From assembly GCF_018687715.1 (NCBI RefSeq), contig NC_056764.1, positions 10,048,501-10,112,500 on the forward strand: a stretch of 64,000 nucleotides of DNA. The letters are read 5' to 3'. Each line of letters starts with the position of its first letter. The first letter of the stretch is position 1. This document shows positions 21,846 through 32,333 of this stretch, piece after piece. The position numbers and the translations under genes were made by a program. Origin of the DNA: Carya illinoinensis (Eukaryota; Streptophyta; Magnoliopsida; Fagales; Juglandaceae). The notes below the pieces were generated by a model that had not been told where the DNA came from, made no database searches, and worked only from the letters and a program-made list of their open reading frames with translations.

Positions 21846-24170
21846 CTAAGCCGGCACCCAACAAGAACAGGCAGAGACAATCCGGCCCTTCCATCCCTGA
21901 AGCAACCAGTGGTTGTCTTCATCAAGTACAAAATCCTTGTGGTACCATTCCTTCATCCTCGATCTGAATCCATTCACGAGCTCTTGATCCAACGGAAGTA
22001 GCCTGAAACCGGCCCTCGTGGTACGGACTTGCCACTGCTTGTACGTCTCCGGCCTCTCAACCCTCTGTAGCTCCTCACATGCTATGACGTTCATGGCCTC
22101 CCTCCCATAGAACTCTCTCTCGAACATCAACCTCTCCAATTGGGTTCCACGGGGCAGTGTAACATCAAATATGTCGTACAATGCAGAGAAGTGGAAGAGT
22201 GCCTCTCGAAACCGTGTGACAAAGAAGGGAGAATTGTAGGCTCCATTGACAATAGAATGGACAAAAATGTCTGGATTTATCCTCCTGATCAAGTTCAATA
22301 CTGCATTCCTTGGACTGGTCTCTACTTCCACTGTTTCGTCAAGAAGATTCTTAAACCGGTTCAAACAGTTCACAGCAACCATCTCATTCCTGTCAATCTT
22401 GAGGTCCTCGATTCGGATAGTTTCCCAGTTTTGTGATGCTATGCCATGGTACTCGAAAGGAACATTGTACTGCTTGCAGTACTTTGCCAACCGACGACCG
22501 GTCTCCTCGACTCTCTCTGCTGGGCGCAATCCGGGCTGGGGAAGCTCTATCCCTGTAATTCGTAGCTTGGGAGGTCCACCGGGTCTTTGTGAGAGTTTCT
22601 GGATCAGAAGTGCAATTTGTAAACCATACCCAATACCGAAGTCTATCACATGAAGAGTTGTTGCTTTCTCTGCCACTTTGAAAATCATCAAGTTAGTAAA
22701 GATCAGCGAGATCCTCTTGAAAGGACAGACTGAAAGATGAAGTTTGTAAGCGCTCAATATTTCAGGAGCTGAGATCTTCCTGGAAACTAGGGAAGAATAG
22801 AAGAGTTGAATGCCGGAACCAGTGCCAGCCAAGCGGGCCTCAAGGCCATTAGCAAAGAAATGGGCCAATCTCTGAGACCCATCACCAAAAGGGGAAGAGT
22901 TCTGCCTAACCTGTTTGAGTAACTGATTTGCTGTTTCATTGTCACCCGCTGAGACAGCTTGTGCGCATAGAATCAAAAGAGTGTTCAGATCAACCGTCTC
23001 CGTCTTCTTGCTCTGTTTCTTAGCGCGACTACTCTTCCCACCATTAGCTGCTCCATGTGTTGGCTGCAAGGCCTTCCTAGCTATATTTTCCTGGGGTTCA
23101 TTTTTATTGCATATAGCAGAAAGTGTTTGCTCGAACATATCTAATAATTCACTCTCCGGAGTGTCCTCCACATAAATCGCAGACTGCTTATTACTCCTCC
23201 CTTCTTCTTCTCCTAATTCCGTATCTACCCTCCCACGATTCTTCTTACCTCTTGACACATCCGGTGAACTCTCCCCCTCACCTTTCTCCACCTTGTGGCT
23301 CTGTCCCTTCCACACTGGTGACACCATGCTGCTTTTGAAATCAAGAACCAATGGATTACCCCCAGGAAGGAACTTACTACCTTCCTCTAAACCTCTCCGA
23401 AATTGCAACTGATATTGCTCATCAGTTAAAAGGTTTGAACCCAAAAGCTCCATCCCATCACCACTCTTATTAGTCACACCATTCGATGGATTTTCCAAAC
23501 ATATTGATCCACTATTGGATTGCAAATTGGGCTGTGAAATAGAGGAATTGTACTCCTCAATATCACCGAGCAATTGAGGATCGGTGCTAGTGCTTGTAGA
23601 ACCATTGGTATCACCACTACTGCTGCTATAAAAAGCATCGTGATCAGGACTCTCGACGTTGCCTTTGATACAAGTTGGTGGAAGGTATTTACTAGGAGAT
23701 GGAGGGTATTTCTTACCGAGAGCATCATAGAACGATTTCTCGGTAACTTGGAGACCCAAAGGGTCGAAAAACATGCAGGGCTTGTCCTCTATGTTCTCTT
23801 CCATAAGTATGTGGCTCATGAACTTGAGAACCGTTTCCGAGTACTCGCTTTCGTCCGAGGACGAGACTCCCCCAAGACTCGTACCCATAGACGGCGGGCT
23901 CAAGCTACTAGCAGCAGCAACAGCTGACGGAACATCAGGCTCTCCCCCAGGTCCCATGTGAATCGGCCGAAACAAAGCAGTGGTGCCCAGATCAGGTTGA
24001 GGAAATGGACTATCGAGGAAGTGAAGGTCCGGGGAGGGTGTAGTGAATGTGTACTCGTTAAGAAGATCTGGGTATTGATAGGAGTTCGGTGAGATGGTAT
24101 GCCCATACTCATCCACCATCACACCATTTACGAAATCAGGGAATCCAGCAAAGCTTTGATCCATAACCAT
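21846..24170 (-). CDS. GRAS transcription regulator, LISCL/SCL14-like, gene 3 (complete, altered VHIID loop)
   Basis: A single uninterrupted coding exon of 774 aa. N-terminal motifs match gene 2: SEYSETVLKFMSHILMEENI, DKPCMFFDPLGLQ, EKSFYDALGKKYPPSPSKY and QFRRGLEEGSKFLPGGNPL. A basic patch (KSSRAKKQSKK) precedes the GRAS domain at residues 393-774. LHVIDFGIGYG (506-516) is normal, but the next four residues are LQIA (517-520) where genes 1 and 2 and the wider family have FQWP or close forms. PFYRE (PFFVTRFREALFHF, FEREFYGREAMNVIACE) and SAW (WLLQGWKGRIVSACSCWVPA) are intact. The start is MVMDQSF; MDQSF two codons later matches gene 2. The open frame argues for a working gene, but the loop change may alter partner binding. 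It is separated from gene 2 by the Tat-like element. Confidence 0.95.
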   Translation of the reverse strand: MVMDQSFAGFPDFVNGVMVDEYGHTISPNSYQYPDLLNEYTFTTPSPDLHFLDSPFPQPDLGTTALFRPIHMGPGGEPDVPSAVAAASSLSPPSMGTSLGGVSSSDESEYSETVLKFMSHILMEENIEDKPCMFFDPLGLQVTEKSFYDALGKKYPPSPSKYLPPTCIKGNVESPDHDAFYSSSSGDTNGSTSTSTDPQLLGDIEEYNSSISQPNLQSNSGSICLENPSNGVTNKSGDGMELLGSNLLTDEQYQLQFRRGLEEGSKFLPGGNPLVLDFKSSMVSPVWKGQSHKVEKGEGESSPDVSRGKKNRGRVDTELGEEEGRSNKQSAIYVEDTPESELLDMFEQTLSAICNKNEPQENIARKALQPTHGAANGGKSSRAKKQSKKTETVDLNTLLILCAQAVSAGDNETANQLLKQVRQNSSPFGDGSQRLAHFFANGLEARLAGTGSGIQLFYSSLVSRKISAPEILSAYKLHLSVCPFKRISLIFTNLMIFKVAEKATTLHVIDFGIGYGLQIALLIQKLSQRPGGPPKLRITGIELPQPGLRPAERVEETGRRLAKYCKQYNVPFEYHGIASQNWETIRIEDLKIDRNEMVAVNCLNRFKNLLDETVEVETSPRNAVLNLIRRINPDIFVHSIVNGAYNSPFFVTRFREALFHFSALYDIFDVTLPRGTQLERLMFEREFYGREAMNVIACEELQRVERPETYKQWQVRTTRAGFRLLPLDQELVNGFRSRMKEWYHKDFVLDEDNHWLLQGWKGRIVSACSCWVPA

Positions 24171-24253
24171 TTACAAGAGACAAACCAATTAAGAAGCCTC
24201 ACGGTCTGATCTTTTATGTCTCAAGAAGAATCTTATAGCAACTAAACATTAAT

Positions 24254-24416
24254 CTACATAAATCAGACCAAATACTAGGTGGGATGCATCAAAACTAAAG
24301 CATAGCAGTTCAAAACAAAACAAAACGAGAAAGCTCAAATGATGAAGAACATAGAAACACAAGGAAAAGAAAAGAGGAGGGGATGGGGGGAGGAAGAAGA
24401 GTTAGATTTCAAGAAC
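24254..24416 (-). other. Probable 5'UTR intron of GRAS gene 3
   Basis: Donor CGAG|GTTCTTGA and acceptor CTGATTTATGTAG on the minus strand, ending 83 bases before the ATG at 24170. The donor is identical in its first eight bases to those of genes 1 and 2. Confidence 0.55.
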
Positions 24417-24598
24417 CTCGGACATCAATTTTTTTGGGAAGTGTCGCAGAGAACAGTCAGACGTGGAAAAGAAAGAAGATAGAGCCAAGACGGAAGATAT
24501 TAGCTAGAGGGACACAACTCTTCGAGGGCAGAAGAAGTAAAGAAGATAATTGTTTGGTTCACGAAAGCTCGAGAACGATAGAATGAATACAGGATGGC

Positions 24599-24606
24599 TA
24601 TATAGT
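24599..24606 (-). promoter_or_regulatory. TATA box of GRAS gene 3
   Basis: CTATATAG on the minus strand, about 430 bases upstream of the start codon. It predicts transcription starting near 24570, upstream of the 5'UTR intron. Confidence 0.4.
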
Positions 24607-26444
24607 AGTCAAACTCCTGAGAGCCATTTGTGGCGTACGCATGTCAAAATTTCACCGGCGAAAATAGTCTGCCAGATTGATTGGTCTGTCGACAAAAAAA
24701 CTCAACAGAGGACACTGAATAATCTTCGCACTACTGAATCCGGATGGCTTTAAAATAATCGAGTCACAGATAAAAGTTATAGACAGTGGAGACCGAATAG
24801 TAGGTTATTTATATATTTATTTTTGTTTTCTTTCATATTTTTTTATATCTTTAAATTTTTTTTTAAAAAATTCATAATATCATTTAAGAAATACTTTTAT
24901 CACTAAATAATAATAATAAAAAAAATATGTGGCCACCATTAATAGCTTTTATCTATGGGAGTAACCTTATCCTAAACGAAAATGCTAGCATGACACTTAA
25001 AATGTGATCAATCATATTTTTTAATTTTTTTATTATGTTTTAATAATTAAAAAAATTACTGTTAGTGAATTTATATTTTTTTACTAGCTAAGAATGTTAA
25101 AAAAAAAATCTTAAAAGAAAAAGAAAAACCATTTGCACTAGTGTACATATTTGATATGCACATTTGGTATACATCCTAATATTATTCTTTTATAAAAATG
25201 AAAGTGATCCAATAGTAATAAAAAAATTTCATAAAAAAATAAGAGAAACTTTATAGAGAAACTTTACATCACATATCTAACATGTAATTTGTCATTTTGT
25301 CTTCCCATTTAAACACGCATATAATTAACTATTAAAATAAAAGGAAAAAAATGACAAATTACATGTTTATTAGGTGGAGTGTGATATAAGGCTTTCATGT
25401 AGATTTTCTCTAAAATTAAACCTACAAACTGCATAGCTTCGATGTGGGTTTGGATAGTAAGAAATGTTAATAAGAGTTATGAATAGTAATAAAAAGTATG
25501 TAAAAAGTAATAATAAGGTAATGAATAGTTGTATAGTATTTTGAGAATACTTCAGGTACTCTCAGTATCCAAATATAATAAAACTAATTTTACAATCTAA
25601 ACATACCATATTATATACCATGTAAATTTATGAACTTATTTTTATAAAATTTATTTATGACTAAAATATTTTCTTTTATAAAGATATTATATTTAAAGTA
25701 GACTTTTTAAAGAGATTGTGTATCTCTTATTACTCTTAAATAATTACTGAAAAAAAAATGTTGAATGTTCCAATTATCCACCTTACTCCTTAGAGCAAAA
25801 AGTACTCTATGATTCTCACCTTGTTCACCAAGAAACTCTGCGGGATTGGCACGGACCGTTAGATTATTAAATCATTTCAAACTCCATTAGCCTTTTTGTG
25901 TTATTTTTCTCAATCTCTTGATCTTCGACTTTTGTTTAATTACTTATTACTCACTTCACTTGCATGTCAAGTTTATAAGTTTAACTTTTTTTCAATTTAA
26001 TGGTAAGGGTCAAGTCTGCCAATTGAGGACATGATATAATGTCTCAATTGGTCCGAAAGTGAGAATGATTTTTTATTTTTATTTTTTCTATAAAAAGCCT
26101 CTGCTCGATATTTGACTTTTATCGACAAGTCAGTCTTACCAGATGATTTGGTCTAATTTGAATGCGTATTTTTTGTTTTTTTGTTTTTTATTTTAATAAT
26201 GCTAGGCTTTCTCGTAGGGTTCAGGATTTTTTTATTTTTTTATTTCGTGATTAAAGATATATTTTTTTAATAATATTATGAATTTTTTTAATATATATTT
26301 TTAAATATTAAAAAATGCATTTAAAAAAAATATAAAATTGTACTACCGAAAGCTCTCAGCAAAAGCTCTAGCGATAGGCTGTAGTGACACCACCTTTTTT
26401 ATTTTTTTAATCTCCTGAAAAACTTAGTCCAATGTATATAAAAG
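24607..26444. other. Upstream region of GRAS gene 3 and AT-rich spacer
   Basis: The proximal 150 bases are GC-richer. Beyond 24,800 the DNA is A/T-rich with several short repeat-like blocks (24840-24955, 25015-25130, 26260-26345) sharing TTTTTTTAATATTT-type arms. No gene was seen. Confidence 0.4.
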
Positions 26445-26630
26445 GACGGTGCTAAAGCCACCATTGGTGGCTTCGCTGGGAGTCACTATTAAGTAAATTG
26501 AAAAAAAAAATTATTTTTAATATTTTTAAATATTTAAAAAAATATAAAAAATTTATAATAATATTTAAAAAAAATTAAATCATTAAGGGAAAAAAAAAAC
26601 AAAAAGGACCAGCGGCCAAAGCTTTTTCCT
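26445..26630. repeat. MITE-like repeat with GCCACC ends
   Basis: The left part (CTAAAGCCACCATTGGTGGC, then GCTGGG) and right part (CCAGCGGCCAAAGC) are roughly inverted around an A/T-rich core containing TTAATATTTTTAAATATTT. A related element lies at 30168-30345. Confidence 0.4.
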
Positions 26631-27239
26631 ATATAAAATGTCAAAATGCATCTCTGTTTTTTTAAGGAGTATTGTCAGTATCCTCTAATTATTAAAGTTG
26701 AATACATGATCTTCTAACCATGAAAAACATATTCCTTAATTCATTATTTTGTTTTGTTTTTTTAATGTTCACACCTGCTCGCTTAAAGTACAAGATGAGG
26801 GCAATTAAAGTGGAGCCCTCACTTTTATTTAAATTTTGAGAATCGAGACTCAATACCTACTCCATTATTAATAATAATAATACCTAATCCATCTTCCAAA
26901 TCGTTATAAGTTATTTATTTGTCAACTTCCCCCTCCTTTTCTTTATTTAAATCTTGAAGTTTAAACACAACTTTTATTTTTTTATTTTTGTAATTCTTTA
27001 TTCAGAATTTTATCATCTTTAATTAATCATAATTAATGTTGTTATATCTTTTTGCCAATTGTATAATTGAGTGATTGATTAATGGTGAGTTTGACGGAGA
27101 GGTTTGCGGTTTGAGATGGAAATCAAGTTTGCGAAGTCAAAAATAAGAAAAATACTAATTTAAGCGCTTCGACTCCATTGTTTATGTGAACGAGTACTTT
27201 GACGAGTGAAATTGACTATATTTGATATTTATAATATTA

Positions 27240-27420
27240 TTAGAAATGATAGTTACAGTTATAATTATATAAATACAATATAATTATTTTAAAAAATGTA
27301 AAAAAATATAAAGTCTACATAATAAAAAATAATATTTTAATAATAAATTCTATTCTTTTTTAAAATAAATTTACAATATTTATATATTCTATAACTATAA
27401 ATAATATTACTATGATATTA
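27240..27420. repeat. MITE-like repeat, TTACAGT-ended family (copy 1)
   Basis: Begins ATGATAGTTACAGTTATAATT and ends ATTCTATAACTATAAATAATATTAC, roughly inverted. Related copies lie at 27520-27680 and 43369-43530. Confidence 0.4.
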
Positions 27421-27519
27421 TATAAGCACTCGTAACTAATCTTGCTTTCTTTAAAATGAGATGAGAATGTTTTTAACGTGATAAAAATGACAAGATAAGG
27501 AAGTATGAAAGATGAAAAA

Positions 27520-27680
27520 TGATATTTATAGTTGTGATTGTACAAGCGACGTGCAGTCATTTTGAAAAAAATAAATTAATATAAAATTCACATAAAAAAA
27601 ATTAATTTTTTAATCGTAAATCTCACTTTTTTTCAAAATAATTGTATAATATTTATAATTCTATAATTATATGTAATATT
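27520..27680. repeat. MITE-like repeat, TTACAGT-ended family (copy 2)
   Basis: Shares GTGCAGTCATTTTGAAAAAA, ACATAAAAAAAATTAATTTT and TTTTTAATCGT with the copy at 43369-43530, and has roughly inverted ends (TTTATAGTTGTGATTG / CTATAATTATATGTAAT). Confidence 0.45.
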
Positions 27681-28320
27681 ACTCGTGTAAAGATAAGTAC
27701 AATTGGCTGGTGAAGCCCCTTTTTCTATCTTGTCTCTACTTTGTCCAGCTGTCTTGCCCTGTTTTAAGTGACATACCCCTTTGACCTAAAAAAAAAAAAA
27801 AAACCCGAATGTAGCACTCTTTTTTCTTTTTTTTTTTTTTGGTTTTTTTTTATTCATTTTTTTATATTCTTAAATTATTTTTTTTAAAAATTCACAATAT
27901 CACTTAAAAAAATTTATTTAATCACTAAAATAAAAAAAATTTAAAAAAAAAATCGGTAAAAAAAGCTCCCTAATTCAGAGCTTTAGAATTTCTCAAAAAC
28001 AAAAAAAAAAACAAAAATTACATTCCAGTGCTATTATTCTCCTTCTGGGTCTTGTTTGAACTGTTTAAATAGTCTATTGAAATGAAATGATCAGTAAATA
28101 ATAATGAAATGATTTATTAATAATATTAAAATAGTTTAAGTTACTATATTTTTTATAGAATTTTAAAAAATGAGAGATAAAATTAAAAAAATATATTATA
28201 AAGTTAAAATAATGTTATAATATAACTTTTTAATATTATTTTTTTATTCAAAACAAGTTGAATTGTATTTTATATTTTGTTTAGAAGTTTAAAAAATTAT
28301 AATGATTACATAATGATTAG

Positions 28321-29022
28321 TAGGGATGTATAGGAACTGAGGAAACCGCTGTGACCAACTCGAACCGACCGTTGGAGTACGGAATTGGAGGAAACCAATA
28401 GAGAACCGATTGGCCAACAATAGAAATATGTAAAAGCTAACGTCGATCGATTAGGTCCCGATTTGAACTTAATTCAAACTGCTGAACCAGCTGATTTTAT
28501 ATATATATTATACGTAGAAAAAATGATGTCGTTTCATTGTTAGAAACTTATTTTCTAACAGTTATAAATATATATATATATATATAAGACGGAATTGCTT
28601 GACTTAAGCCAAATAGCACCGTTTTGAGCTAAGGTTTTAATAACTGCCCTCCCCTCCCCTCCCTTCCACTTCTTCGTCTCAATTAATTTTCTATTTCTTG
28701 AAAGTTGAAACATCCGAACCCCACTCCCAACCCCATAGCCCCCCGCACCACCGCACGTCTTTAGGGTATTATAAGCTCTCCCTTCCCTCTTCTTCATTTC
28801 AAGGGTGTCTCTCTTTCTCTCTCCTTTATTTCACACATCTTGGAAACGCCATAGTCTCTCTCTCTCTCTCTCGACAATGACACTGTGAAATTGTAAATGT
28901 CTCATCGCGCCCCTACAATCAATCGAAATCTGGCCATAACCGATCTTACCAATTTTCTCCCTTTTTACTGACAGATTCATCCAATTCTAGGCAAATAAAA
29001 AAAGTGTCGATTTTCACCCCTA
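28321..29022. mobile_element. Probable non-autonomous hAT-like element
   Basis: Left end TAGGGATG and right end CACCCCTA form a short imperfect inverted repeat of the TAGGGGTG type common in plant hAT elements. The flanking 8-mers ATGATTAG (28313-28320) and ATAATTAA (29023-29030) agree at six of eight positions, as an aged target duplication would. The interior has a pyrimidine-rich block with a (CT)n run (28855-28873) and no transposase. Confidence 0.4.
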
Positions 29023-29673
29023 ATAATTAAATAAAAAAGTTAAAATTTTAAAATTAAAAAATATTTATAATGTTTAAATATTAAAATAAAATAAGATAAA
29101 ATAGAAATAAAATGAGATTAGAGATATTGCAATCCAAAGTGGGCCTTACTCATTTTTCAACATTATGTCATATTATGCCGTTTATAGTTTGCCTCTCCCA
29201 AAGTATTCCCACTTTGTCCCTACTTTTGAAAGTGGATTTTCTTTTAATATTTTAAAAAGGAAACCTACAAAGTGGGGATGAGCTTTTACTTGTAATATAC
29301 GATATGCTTTTTAATATTTTAAGTTTTATTTATACCCAATAACTAAAGAATGATAAAAATGATAGCAAAATAACATTGTTATTCCTTAATTGTTTGTTTA
29401 TTTATTGACCTTTCGCTTGGGGTTCACACCATCAGAGACAGAGACTGGTAAATAGTTAGATGCAAATTTCCTGTGGGACGAAATCATGGGGCTTTAAATT
29501 AAGTTAAAAAGCTTTGACGGCAATGCATGCATCTCTAACAACAGGTCCTACCACTACCAGATCCATTTTCGGTTCAAGAGAAAACAGAGGAACTTAACCA
29601 CCACTAACAACATAAACCCCCCCAATAATGGTGCTTTTTTTACTATTTTTCTGACCCTCTGTCTCTGTCCAAA
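29023..29673. other. Spacer
   Basis: A/T-rich DNA, with a moderately complex stretch at 29400-29640. No gene or repeat boundary was recognised. Confidence 0.35.
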
Positions 29674-29955
29674 TTAGCACGAGGCGGCCTGCATGCCATT
29701 TTGTCCATGCTTCAACGTGAAAAAGTTTCTCAGATGTACTTCCTTTATTTTTTTCAAAGAATTGGGCCCATTGTAACTATCTACGCGCAGAAGCTTGAAA
29801 TCAGTCAAAAGGGGTAATTTCAATTCGTAGGCGGCTTTGTCTGGTTTCAACGAGTAGTGGAAGAAAAATACGCGTTCAAAGGGTACTGTTTCGGGCAAAA
29901 ACAGATTAAAAAATCTGCAAGACTTTCTTGATATTTTTTGCAACTCCGAAATCAT
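29674..29955 (-). pseudogene. Possible leucine-rich-repeat (NLR-type) gene scrap
   Basis: A 93-codon minus-strand frame contains ELKLPLLTDFKLLRV followed by KIKEVHLRNFFTLKHG. Spacing and wording resemble the first leucine-rich repeats of plant CC-NBS-LRR resistance proteins, where FKLLRV precedes a repeat and VHLR follows. No NB-ARC motif (P-loop, GLPL, MHD) is nearby. It is at most an isolated fragment, and it could be chance. Confidence 0.3.
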
Positions 29956-30167
29956 GAATGAGTACTGTTTTGGTCTTAATTCCTAGCCCCGGACCTGATT
30001 AAAGCTTTACACGGGTCGTAAAAGTGAGGCTTTTTTTCCTTGGCATGCGAGATTATTCAACAGGTCGTATCATCTAAAGATACAGAAGAAACAAGAGATA
30101 AGTGACCCCACTAATCACGAAAAATAGTCCGAACACAATTACCAAATAATTTAATAAAGCTGTAATG

Positions 30168-30345
30168 GAAGCCACCGCTCCAGTAGCTCCCGCTGGGCCA
30201 CCGTTAGGGTTAATAATTTTTTTTAATACTTTTAAATATTTAAAAAATAAATAATTTATAATAATATTAAATAATTTTTTTAATCATTAAAAAAAAATCA
30301 ACAGTGGGTCCCAACGAGAGCCACCAGGAGTGGCCTAAGTATTTC
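30168..30345. repeat. MITE-like repeat with GCCACC ends (second copy)
   Basis: Left AAGCCACCGCTCCAGTAGCT and right GAGCCACCAGGAGTGGCC are arranged as imperfect inverted arms around an A/T-rich core with TTTTTAATCATTAAAAA. It resembles 26445-26630. Confidence 0.45.
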
Positions 30346-32153
30346 CCAAGGTGTAATATACATTTGGTTAAAAGTAACTTTCCTCAAGCCCTAAATACGA
30401 TATAAATATTTATTAAGCATATGATATGTATTTTTTTAAATTTTACTTAAAAAATTTAGCATACCTATATTTATTAAAAAATTTATAAATTTAATGTATT
30501 ATCACTTTTAAATATTTTTTTATATATTAAAATAATTACATATATGAATAATATAAAAATGATTGTACGTAATAGAATTAAATTTAAAAGAAATTAGCTT
30601 ATGATAGATAGAGCGACTGTAAGGACCCTAAGGACATATGATAGATAGATGCCTATGAGGATATCATGAAATATGAATATTATAATGTTTTCAGTGAAAG
30701 TAGCCAATAACGGGAAGAGAAAAAGAATGGGATAAGTATGAGGTTGAATTACATTATTCGATGCTCCTAAGGGTCCAGATTCAGATTGTAGAGGGTGCAT
30801 AAGAATGGATAGCGAGCCCACCTAGCCACCTGTCCATGATGAAAGTGGGGTCCGCAATCTCAAGGACTCTAGTCCCTTCGGCCTTCCCCACGTGTTTGGA
30901 GGAGTGTCTCGGTGAGAACTAGGCCTATAAAGTCAATCGGACTGGTTACGCGGCTAGGCTACCTTTAGCAAATCTTAATATGGGCTACCTGGAAAGGGCC
31001 CATTTTAACATAAAGACAAACATGACAACACCTTTAGGTGCTAATTAAGGCTCAAAGCCCAAACCAATCAGCCCATCGACAAGTAGGAAAGTCCATACAC
31101 TACGGCCCGTTTAGAGGTTGAGGTAAGTTGAAATGAGATAAAATTTTTATAAACAGTAATGAATTGAAATGATGGAGTGAGTTTTGTGAGATTTATTTAT
31201 TATGTGTTTAAATGTTAAGATGAGTTTAGATATATTTATGAAAAATTAAAAAAAATTATACGTTCTACGTGAACAGATTTTGAGTTGAGATGAATTTAAT
31301 AATTTAAAAATTAAATATTTAAATATTATATTTAATTTAAAATCGTTTAGAAAATAAAATAAATAATATTCTTTTTATTTAACAGCATCTTTCCTTCCCA
31401 CCACATCCCCCCAAAAGGTCTACAGTATATAAAATGAGATTTCAACCACAAATATTAAGTAATTCAATGAAATTTCAACCACAAATAAACACACCTTTTT
31501 TTTTTAATTTTTTAATACCACATTTATTTATATTATTTATCCCTCAAAATTAAGGTATTAAAATGTGGAAAGGGACATCCCATCTAATTATAGCCACATA
31601 GGCATTACTCCACATTTATTTTTCAATAATATATGTATACATGAATAGAAAATAGAAATACCTTTTCCATGATGAAGACGTAACAGTAGCATTTTATCCC
31701 CATTTGGAAAATGACACGTGGACAGTGAGCTTTCGGCTCAATTATTCAAATGCCAATAAAAAGAATATTCTTTCCTTTCCCATTTACACCTAAGAATATA
31801 TACCGAAGAATCTGTATGTGACCATTACTATATACAATTGTTATCTGAAGTTAAATTTCAGATCTTTGTGTATGTAAGATATTTTCATGTGAAATGAGTT
31901 TGACTCAAACTATATCTCCCTTATTTAATTATATAGTTTAGATGAGATATTTTATTAAATTTAAATATAATATTATTATAATATAATTTTTTAATATTTA
32001 TTTTGTTTTGAGATTTTAAAAAAATAAATTGTTTATTATATTTTATGAAAATTTGATAAAGTTATAATGATTATATGAAATGAAATAATTTAATTTTGTA
32101 TAACCAAACAAGCCTTATTCTATGTTAAAAAATTTTCAATTACTTTGTAGGAG
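30346..32153. other. Spacer with unexplained GC-richer block
   Basis: 30,840-31,110 is noticeably less A/T-rich than its surroundings and has no coding frame or repeat end that I recognise. It could be part of a decayed LTR. 31,108-31,330 and 31,910-32,115 look like diverged members of the TCATCTCAT-type MITE family in reverse orientation (GAGATGAAAT-like arms). No gene was seen. Confidence 0.35.
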
Positions 32154-32333
32154 GTTTGGATAGTGAGTTAAATTGAGTTGACATAAATATTAAAAATTAA
32201 ATAACATATTGTTAAAATAGGAGTTTTTAATATTATTTTTATTTTAAAATTTTAAAAAATTTGATTTATTTATTATATTTTATTTGAAAGTTTGGAAAGA
32301 TTAAATGAGTGGAAAAGGTTTTTAAATCCAAAC
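32154..32333. mobile_element. MITE, GTTTGGAT family (reverse orientation)
   Basis: Starts GTTTGGAT and ends ATCCAAAC, an exact 8-bp inverted repeat, 180 bp apart. The interior AATTTGATTTATTTATTATA and TTTGAAAGTTTGG segments are the reverse complement of the family pattern. Confidence 0.55.

Noticed and set aside
28854..28873. (CT)n run as a CRISPR- or satellite-like array
   Set aside because: Simple dinucleotide repeat; no spacer structure.
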